Assembly (NCBI GenBank): GCA_047629355.1
Contig: JBLHWU010000031.1
Span: 1-37,909, forward strand
DNA: 37,909 bases
Direction of reading: 5' to 3'
DNA from: CAYUNA01 sp047629355
Lineage (GTDB): Bacteria > Bacteroidota > Bacteroidia > Chitinophagales > Saprospiraceae
The notes under the pieces were generated by a model. It did not search any database. It saw only the letters and a list, made by a program, of their open reading frames with translations, and was not told the origin of the DNA. The position numbers were made by a program, and so were the translations under genes. Below, piece by piece: positions 1-6,211 of this stretch (position 1 is the stretch's first letter; the number at the start of each line of letters is the position of its first letter).

Positions 1-348
1 AGCCTGCAAAATATTTTTCTCAGCGAGCATCAAATACAACCAAGCTTCTCTCCATCGACTACCCAGTAAAATAATGTGAATATGCCATCCTCTTTCCCTT
101 CTCGAACTATATCCGCTATAAATGACTGAAAAAGCCTCCTGGTCTCCTAAAATTTCAAGAGACACTTTTTGAGCGCATTTGATGCCAATGGTTAGCATCT
201 CACTGACTTCTGGAGGTGCTGGTTGGCCCTGTTCTTTTGGAAAAATGAGCAAGAAATAATTGGGGATTAATTCCTTTTCAATTTTTAAAAGTTGACATAA
301 ATTACCCGTTGATAAATTGTAATTTTCGACGACAGTTTTGCTTTTCAT
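1..348 (-). CDS. Unrecognised protein, 3' end cut off by the window edge
   Basis: A minus-strand reading frame starts at an ATG at 348 and stays open for 116 codons to the left edge, so the C-terminus is missing. It begins only 6 bases after the stop of the TolC-like gene, so the two are probably co-transcribed. The protein has no signal peptide. Its most distinctive part is near residues 78-95: a Gly, an Arg-rich turn (SRRERG), then WHIHIIL. A His-x-His between hydrophobic residues occurs in HIT-family hydrolases (which usually have a third His) and in HUH nucleases. Neither assignment is secure because the flanking motifs are absent or lie beyond the edge. I do not assign a function. That the frame codes is well supported by its length, its spacing and its normal codon use. 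Confidence 0.7.
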   Translation of the reverse strand, partial: MKSKTVVENYNLSTGNLCQLLKIEKELIPNYFLLIFPKEQGQPAPPEVSEMLTIGIKCAQKVSLEILGDQEAFSVIYSGYSSRRERGWHIHIILLGSRWREAWLYLMLAEKNILQA

Positions 349-354
349 CAAGCC

Positions 355-1815
355 TTAATTCTTCGCTTTTATCAACGCCTCTCCCTTCTCAAAATCATAT
401 AACGTAATTCGTCGAATATCATAATACGCCAACCAAAACACCCGCAACGTTTCAATATAATTGCGCCGCGCACTTTCCATATCAGAAATGGCAATATTCA
501 AATCTGTGATCCCAATTTTACCAATATAATACCGTTTTCGAGTAATATCCTCCCGTTTGATGGAGACATCATAAGCGCGTTTTGCTAAAGCGACTTGATT
601 GCGAACTAAGTCAAACTGTTGTACATTCAATAGAATTTCCTGCTCAAAATTAACGCGCTCCTGCTCCACATTCATCACTTCCAAATCCTGATTCGATTGT
701 GCAACTTTCAATTGCGCCTTTCCTGCACCCCAATCCGCAAGCGGGACAGACACCCGCAACGAAGCTCGTTGATAATCATCGTAAGGCGTTGTGTAGGTAT
801 CGCTCAGTTCCTTGGATGTTTTAGTTAAACCAATGCTCCCTCTTAAATTAACCGTTGCGCCACTTTCCGCTTTCGCTTGGGCAACTTCCGACTCTGCCTG
901 CAACAAACGCCGCTGATAACCAATGACTTCACTCCGATTCGTCAAGGCATACTTTAATGCATTCTCGGCGTCAATTTCAAATTCTGGTAGTAAATCTGGT
1001 GCAGTCAAGGCAAATTGAACTGGACTTTTAATACCCAAAAAATTCCTTAATCGCTCTGTGCTGGATTGCAAATTTAAGACGGCTTGCGCCAGATTCGCAT
1101 TGGCATTCATTGCGCTCAATTCAATTTGTAGCAACTCCGTTTCCGCAATTTTACCAACAGAAAAACGCCCTGTAGAAATATTATAGAGCGTATCGGCATT
1201 GGCTTTATTGAAATCTGCAGCCGTCACATTCAGTTGTTCGGTGAAGACATTGAAAAACAATTCAACCGTTCGATATGCCACTCCTTCCATTTCTTCGGCG
1301 AAGGCTTTGGTCGCTTCTTCGTAGCGCAGCGGTTCAATTTTTTTATTCCATTTCAAGGCATTATAACCAAACAAGGGCTGCTCAAAACCAACCGCAATTG
1401 GCGTTGAAAAATACTGTTTGCCATCCGTTGGCTCAAAAATATCCAATCGCTGCAACTCGGTCGAAGCAAATACCCGTCCGCCCGTTTGCGTGATATTTTG
1501 CGACATTTCAATGCCTGCTGAGCTGAACAAATCCGTCCGATTAAAGAAGGTCACACCCGTTGGCAAAGCGACTCTATCGACTGACCGATTGAATTCTGGT
1601 AGGGTCGCATCAAAGGTAATTTGCGGCTTGTAGCCAGACAAAAATGCTTGAAAATACCAATTTCGATTCGACAACCGCGTTTCTGCAATCAAGGCATCAG
1701 GCGCATCGCTTTGGGCGAGACGGACGACTTCGGAGAGATCGAGGTTGATGGTTTCTTGACTGGTTACTGCGAATGGCAGGAGAGTTAAGAGGGTTATTTT
1801 TAGGAGACTTTTCAT
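355..1815 (-). CDS. TolC-family outer-membrane efflux protein
   Basis: 486 residues, a usual length for the TolC/OEP family. Residues 1-19 form a signal peptide (MKSLLKITLLTLLPFAVTS). The mature part has the two-fold repeat of long amphipathic helices expected of the periplasmic tunnel, for example around residues 180-260 and 370-460, separated by strand-rich segments that would form the outer-membrane barrel. TolC proteins form trimeric exit ducts for tripartite efflux or type I secretion. Upstream in the same direction lie a MacB-like permease and a membrane-fusion protein, so the three probably form one export machine. No lipobox is visible, so it is not a lipoprotein of the OprM type. The family call is firm; the substrate is unknown. 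Confidence 0.92.
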   Translation of the reverse strand: MKSLLKITLLTLLPFAVTSQETINLDLSEVVRLAQSDAPDALIAETRLSNRNWYFQAFLSGYKPQITFDATLPEFNRSVDRVALPTGVTFFNRTDLFSSAGIEMSQNITQTGGRVFASTELQRLDIFEPTDGKQYFSTPIAVGFEQPLFGYNALKWNKKIEPLRYEEATKAFAEEMEGVAYRTVELFFNVFTEQLNVTAADFNKANADTLYNISTGRFSVGKIAETELLQIELSAMNANANLAQAVLNLQSSTERLRNFLGIKSPVQFALTAPDLLPEFEIDAENALKYALTNRSEVIGYQRRLLQAESEVAQAKAESGATVNLRGSIGLTKTSKELSDTYTTPYDDYQRASLRVSVPLADWGAGKAQLKVAQSNQDLEVMNVEQERVNFEQEILLNVQQFDLVRNQVALAKRAYDVSIKREDITRKRYYIGKIGITDLNIAISDMESARRNYIETLRVFWLAYYDIRRITLYDFEKGEALIKAKN

Positions 1816-1872
1816 AGATTTTTTTGAATTTTTTTAGAGAGATTTTTTATAGAAAATTTCAGAAGTTTAACT

Positions 1873-2766
1873 TTATCTTCTTCTCTTTATTTTGTTATAA
1901 GCTATTCTATCAATTCCAGGAAAAAGAAGACTAATAAAAACGATAGTTAGTCCAATTCCAAATGCCACAAAAGTCCAGATTAATTTATTATCAGTCCGAT
2001 TATCAAATTCATCTTTTTTGGAAACTAAAACTATCTGGTTTGTGGTAGCTTTTTCTGGATATTTAAAAATGATGCCTTTTAGAAAGGCATCTAAATCATT
2101 GGAAGGAACGAGTCTTTCAAAATATTTTACTTTTTGAAAACGAAGATGTCTATATTTGTTACAAGAATGTTCAAAAAATAACTTGTACGCTTGTTGGTTT
2201 TGTTCCTCTCCTTCATTTTCAGACAGTTCAGAATATTTTTTTCCATACCAATAATTTGATTTAAGTTCTCCAAAAGGGGCAGATGCATAAAATTCTAAAT
2301 TCAACTGTCTATTATAGCGACCAGATGTTTCCATTACGGTGTGAATTGCAAATTTTTCTCGGTCAACATTAAAGTTGTTAATTTTGAAATATTTTTCTTT
2401 TGGAAAATTTTCTATCTCAGTAATTGAATTTACTGTTTGTAAGTCAAATAATGCTTTTGACCAATATGCTTGGAACAAAAAATTAGGAACAGTAATAGCA
2501 ATTACCATAATCATTTGATAAAAAAAATGTCTTCTTTCATCTTTGGATTGTTTAATAATTTTTATTCTATTTCTTAAGATAAATAAGACTGAAAAAAAGG
2601 GAAGACAAATCGGTATCCAAAGTTCCCATATCTCTATTTTAAGATTTAAAAGATTCCAATGAAAGTTAAATATCCATCTGAACCCCGCCAAAAATAAAAT
2701 TGTTCCTACTCCAAGCAGTATATATGGAATGAAGAGGTATTTTATTTTTATGAATAATTTTTTCAT
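1873..2766 (-). CDS. Unrecognised membrane protein, probably four transmembrane segments
   Basis: 297 residues. Hydrophobic segments near residues 10-32, 46-64, 80-100 and 265-287 suggest four membrane spans. Between the third and fourth lies a soluble region of about 160 residues, rich in Lys, Asn, Phe and Tyr. After the last span comes a short basic tail (KIKRRR). I do not recognise the family. It sits between the permease and TolC genes of an efflux cluster, with repeat-rich DNA on its upstream side. Its codons look more A+T-rich than those of its neighbours. That suggests a later arrival in an older operon rather than a working part of the pump. An accessory envelope or self-protection role is possible but unsupported. 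Confidence 0.75.
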   Translation of the reverse strand: MKKLFIKIKYLFIPYILLGVGTILFLAGFRWIFNFHWNLLNLKIEIWELWIPICLPFFSVLFILRNRIKIIKQSKDERRHFFYQMIMVIAITVPNFLFQAYWSKALFDLQTVNSITEIENFPKEKYFKINNFNVDREKFAIHTVMETSGRYNRQLNLEFYASAPFGELKSNYWYGKKYSELSENEGEEQNQQAYKLFFEHSCNKYRHLRFQKVKYFERLVPSNDLDAFLKGIIFKYPEKATTNQIVLVSKKDEFDNRTDNKLIWTFVAFGIGLTIVFISLLFPGIDRIAYNKIKRRR

Positions 2767-2787
2767 TTAATTCTCATTGTTGGATGT

Positions 2788-2942
2788 CGGATGTTTCAGC
2801 GTCTCCATATTTTTCACTTTGAAAACGCTCATTATGTCAACATAAATTCCGATGTCGGATGTTTCCAAACATCCGACCACTATTTCAGCGTCTTCAGACG
2901 CGAGTAAACACGATACCGAAAAATACAGTCGCGTATGGAGAG
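2788..2942. repeat. Palindrome-rich repeat, probably a decayed member of the long-palindrome family
   Basis: This segment carries the core ACTTTGAAAACGCTCATTAT, followed by TCAACATAAAT after one base (about 2816-2847). The core is shared with two other intergenic sites, near 29441 and 33405. It also has a perfect 11-bp hairpin (GTCGGATGTTT, loop CC, 2854-2877), a direct copy of the same GTCGGATGTTT at 2786-2796, and a small hairpin GCGTCT/AGACGC near 2890-2903. The outer parts CTCCATATTTTT (near 2803) and AAAAATACAG...GTATGGAG (near 2920-2940) pair imperfectly. It reads as a degraded or rearranged palindromic element. Confidence 0.55.
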
Positions 2943-2956
2943 ATTAAAATATCAGT

Positions 2957-2976
2957 CAAATTTCTGGAGAAATTTG
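2957..2976 (-). terminator. Hairpin downstream of the MacB-like permease
   Basis: A perfect 9-bp stem (CAAATTTCT, loop GG) lies about 45 bases after the permease stop codon at 3019, reading leftwards. There is no clear U-tract, so it may be a weak terminator or an mRNA-end stabiliser that separates the permease message from the next gene. Confidence 0.4.
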
Positions 2977-3018
2977 ATATCTGCAGCAGTGCCCCAATTC
3001 TTAATTCTATATTCTAAA

Positions 3019-4356
3019 TTAATCACTCCGCAGCGCCTTTATCGGATCTTGCTTCGCCGCCTTCTGCGCCGGAAACAACCCAAAAACCAACCCCACCGAA
3101 GCCGCCACTCCAAAGGACAACGCAATCGACCACCAAGAAACCACCGTTGGAATCTCCGCTGCTGTCGCAATCGCCCGTGCCGACAACACACCCAATATCA
3201 CTCCAATAAACCCGCCAATCAAACTAATAAAAATCGCTTCAAACAAAAACTGCTGAATAATATCATTCTGTCGCGCACCGAGGGAACGCCGCACGCCAAT
3301 TTCCTTAATCCGTTCCAAGACCGAAGCCAGCATAATATTCATGATCCCGATACCGCCAACGAGTAGCGAAATGCCCGCAATAACTGCCAAAACAAGGTTG
3401 AAAGTATCCTGCGTTTTTTGCTGCTGCTGCAACAACAATTCAGGGACTTCAATTTCAAAATCAATGCGGTTATGGTGACGCCGTTTCAGCGTTCGAGCCA
3501 TCACATCAGCGGTAGCACGGAGGTATTTGGAGTCCTTGACGCGCACCACAAATTTGTCGAGTTGGTGGTAATTATCATCAGTATCATTGTCGTCCCAATC
3601 GTTGCGTTCGATGTCGTCATTGGTGATTTTTGCGCGGTTTTTGAAGCGCAGCATCGCTGTTGTAACTGGCACATAAACATCGGCATTATAGTCGCGAATA
3701 CCGAGGTTTTTCAGGCTTTCTTCGCTGGCATCGCGCTTTTCGAGGACGCCAATGATTTGCAGCCATGCCTTGCCGCACTTGATTTGTTTGCCAATTGGGT
3801 CATCTTCTGGGAAGAATTTATTTTTGATGTTTTTACCAATAATACAAACAGGGCGACCGCCATCGACATGCCGTTGATGGAAAAAATTACCGCTACCCAA
3901 ACTTAAATTATTTAAATTGAAAAATGCATTGGTGACACCGATACATTTAGCGCGTTCCATCTTGCCGGATTGAATGACGCTGACGGGCAACACAATTTCT
4001 GGACTAATGTCTTGAATGTTTGGTAAAATGCTTTTAATCGCTTTAATATCGCCCACTGTTAGTCCTGGTGACCACGGTTTTTTATCGACATCTTTGTTAC
4101 CATTTTGGCTACCGCCGCCGCTTTCATCGGCCAGTTCTTCATCAGATTGAATAACCGCTTTAACGACGATATTATTCGTACCAATGAGCTTCATTTGATC
4201 AAGAATCGACTGTTTGGCACCTTCTCCAATCGCGAGCATGGCGATAACGGCACCGACGCCAAAAATGATTCCGAGGGCAGTCAAAAAGGCACGCAATTGA
4301 TTGGCAAATACGCCTTCCATTGCCAAAAAGAAGTTGAAAATAACTCTTTGCATCAT
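3019..4356 (-). CDS. MacB-like ABC transporter permease (FtsX family)
   Basis: 445 residues. An N-terminal membrane segment at about 20-45 is followed by a periplasmic domain (about 50-315, MacB_PCD type). The C-terminal FtsX domain has spans near 322-345, 371-393 and 408-430. The cytoplasmic loop EIGVRRSLGA (352-361) and the C-terminal DPIKALRSD are hallmark MacB/LolC features; the loop is the known contact with the ATPase subunit. MacB proteins move substrates in the periplasm towards a TolC duct by mechanotransmission rather than by pumping through the membrane. No ABC ATPase is fused here or encoded in the window, so the nucleotide-binding subunit must lie elsewhere. The fusion protein upstream and the TolC gene downstream support a tripartite pump. 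Confidence 0.9.
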   Translation of the reverse strand: MMQRVIFNFFLAMEGVFANQLRAFLTALGIIFGVGAVIAMLAIGEGAKQSILDQMKLIGTNNIVVKAVIQSDEELADESGGGSQNGNKDVDKKPWSPGLTVGDIKAIKSILPNIQDISPEIVLPVSVIQSGKMERAKCIGVTNAFFNLNNLSLGSGNFFHQRHVDGGRPVCIIGKNIKNKFFPEDDPIGKQIKCGKAWLQIIGVLEKRDASEESLKNLGIRDYNADVYVPVTTAMLRFKNRAKITNDDIERNDWDDNDTDDNYHQLDKFVVRVKDSKYLRATADVMARTLKRRHHNRIDFEIEVPELLLQQQQKTQDTFNLVLAVIAGISLLVGGIGIMNIMLASVLERIKEIGVRRSLGARQNDIIQQFLFEAIFISLIGGFIGVILGVLSARAIATAAEIPTVVSWWSIALSFGVAASVGLVFGLFPAQKAAKQDPIKALRSD

Positions 4357-4488
4357 GGTTCTTTTATTTAGGTGCTGGGTAATGGGATAGCAAATAGGAG
4401 AAGATTGTTAAATTGTTATATTGTTGTCGTAAACTTGCTGGTTTTTAGCCATAAAACAATTCAACCGTTCAGCAATTCCTACTTCAAC

Positions 4489-5871
4489 TTAGTTGAAAAA
4501 AATCATTCCTCCGCTAGACTCATTATCTGGAACAAAATCTTTGGTAGTTTTTGCTTTCGCGTCTGCCTCTGCTTTTCGTCGGGCTTTGGCTTCCGCAATT
4601 TTCTTCCGAATCGCGTCTTTTATCGCAGGGTCAACTGGATAAAAACTCAAATCCCCCGCATTACTTGGTGGCGTAAAATAAAATTCATCGCCCTTCTTCA
4701 AACCATGCTCGATAATCACCTGATTGTCATTTGATTCGCCGACAATAACCTCTTGTTTTACTGTTGTTCCATTGTCATTTTTGTAAACAAAGGTCAAACT
4801 GTCGTTGTAAATTGCTTCTAAGGGCACAAAAATAACGTCCTCAAAAGTGTAAGTTAAAACCTCATTGCTCGTCGTCATGGCAGGGCGCAGAATAGAATCT
4901 ACTTCATTCAATTGCACCGTTATTTCAAATACTTTAGAATCGTAACCCTTAAGTTGTTCTCCAATATTGGCAACATTAATCACCGAACCTGTATACTCAT
5001 TGTCTGGAAAAGCATCAACTTTAATTTTTACATCCTGGCCTTCTTTTATTTTAGAAATATCGACCTCATTGACAAATGTTTTTGAAATCATATCATCCAA
5101 ATCGGGCAACTCTGCAACCGTTGGATTCCAGCTACTAATCTGTGAACCCGCTGCCACTTTTCCATTCCAACTTCGGGAATAAATCACCATTCCTCCTTTT
5201 GGAGCCATGATGGTAAATTCTTTAGATAAATCATTTAAACGATTGAGTATCAGTTGTTCCGTTCGGAGCGAAGCCATGATTTCTGAAATCATGGCAATAG
5301 ACTTTGTTTGGCTCAATTCATATTTTTGTCCCAATTGTCCAAAGTCCCGTTTCGTTTTTTGCAAATCAATTTCCGCTTGCTGAATCACCATTTGTGGCTC
5401 GTATTTACTTTGTTCGACTTGCAGTTTTTTCTCTTCCATCCCAAATGTCAGATTAATCAACTCATTGCGAATCGCTCGCAAATCAATCGCCGTATCAATC
5501 TTTGCTTGTTCGAGTTGCGTCTGGATTTTATCCAATTCATTTTGGGCTTCTTTGGTTTTGGTAGACAATTCAGTTTTGTCTAAAGCTGCGACGTATTCGC
5601 CTTCTTTGACCACTGTACCTTCGGGAACCATATCCGTAATTGTCGTATTGTAAATGCCCGCAGGACGCATACCGCCTGGGCCTTTTATTTTGACAGAATT
5701 TTTTGCTTTCAGTTCTCCAGAAGCGTTGACAAAGATTCTAAATTCGCCTTGTTGAACGATGGCAGAAAGGTTGTCCTCTTGTTTTTCGGCAGCATCGCCA
5801 GAGAGAAAGTAAAATGCGCCGCCAAGCAAGGTTAGAATAACAAACGGAATTAGTAATTTTTGGAAAGTCAT
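4489..5871 (-). CDS. Membrane-fusion (periplasmic adaptor) protein of an efflux pump, HlyD/MacA type
   Basis: 460 residues from the chosen start. Residues 1-22 (MTFQKLLIPFVILTLLGGAFYF) are a single membrane anchor. Then come a split lipoyl/barrel-sandwich region (near 40-110 and 225-270), a long helical hairpin between them, and beta-barrel and membrane-proximal domains to about 415. The tail (about 415-455) is rich in Lys, Ala and Glu and looks helical and charged. Such adaptors join an inner-membrane transporter to TolC. The frame is open to an earlier ATG at 5958, which would add 29 polar residues. I prefer 5871 because the anchor then follows directly. The permease gene lies 132 bases downstream and is probably in the same operon. 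Confidence 0.9.
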   Translation of the reverse strand: MTFQKLLIPFVILTLLGGAFYFLSGDAAEKQEDNLSAIVQQGEFRIFVNASGELKAKNSVKIKGPGGMRPAGIYNTTITDMVPEGTVVKEGEYVAALDKTELSTKTKEAQNELDKIQTQLEQAKIDTAIDLRAIRNELINLTFGMEEKKLQVEQSKYEPQMVIQQAEIDLQKTKRDFGQLGQKYELSQTKSIAMISEIMASLRTEQLILNRLNDLSKEFTIMAPKGGMVIYSRSWNGKVAAGSQISSWNPTVAELPDLDDMISKTFVNEVDISKIKEGQDVKIKVDAFPDNEYTGSVINVANIGEQLKGYDSKVFEITVQLNEVDSILRPAMTTSNEVLTYTFEDVIFVPLEAIYNDSLTFVYKNDNGTTVKQEVIVGESNDNQVIIEHGLKKGDEFYFTPPSNAGDLSFYPVDPAIKDAIRKKIAEAKARRKAEADAKAKTTKDFVPDNESSGGMIFFN

Positions 5872-6037
5872 GACTTGGGTGTGTTGGTGAAAAGTTCGCT
5901 TAAAATTTTTAGCGTTGGTTTTGTTGGAATAAGGCATTTTCATAATCAAAGATGCCATAAAAGTAACATAAGTTGCATGGCGCTCAATTTTTTAGGCAGA
6001 AATTGCTGTTAATTAGTTGTTAAATATTAAATAAACT

Positions 6038-6074
6038 AAAAAAGAGCTGCTGTTCATTCACAGCAACCTTTTTT
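6038..6074 (-). terminator. Probable terminator after the SPOR-domain envelope gene
   Basis: A hairpin with stem TGCTGT/ACAGCA and flanking A- and T-runs (AAAAAAG on one side, CCTTTTTT on the other) lies between the stop at 6212 and the adaptor gene. The runs on both sides mean it could act in either direction, but only the minus-strand genes need it. Confidence 0.6.
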
Positions 6075-6078
6075 AAAA

Positions 6079-6206
6079 GAAAAGTTTGGTTCTTTGACAA
6101 ATCTTGTGGAATAACGTATTACTTGAACTTTAAGAAGCGAGAAAAACGGTTTTTGCAAAACCATTTTTGTTCCTCAAACGCCTTTTGTTAAAGAGCCGAA
6201 AAGTTT
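6079..6206. mobile_element. 110-bp MITE-like element with 9-bp direct repeats
   Basis: Terminal inverted repeats GGTTCTTTGACAAA (6088-6101) and TTTGTTAAAGAGCC (6184-6197) match at 12 of 14 positions. Exactly outside them is a perfect 9-bp direct repeat, GAAAAGTTT (6079-6087 and 6198-6206), as expected of a target-site duplication. Inside is a hairpin AAAAACGGTTTT, loop TGC, AAAACCATTTTT (about 6142-6168). It has no coding capacity. Its ends match no insertion sequence I can name. The direct repeats are the strongest evidence in this window for past transposition. Confidence 0.65.
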
Positions 6207-6211
6207 AGACT

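Noticed and set aside
2935..3906. Plus-strand reading frames of 140-160 codons opposite the permease gene
   Set aside because: They are antisense to a well-supported FtsX-family gene. Their Arg/His/Asn-rich or Val/Ile-rich composition is what the opposite strand of such a gene gives.
5872..5958. A 29-residue N-terminal extension of the membrane-fusion protein
   Set aside because: The frame is open, but the extension is polar and sits before a normal membrane anchor that begins with its own Met. It remains possible but is less likely.
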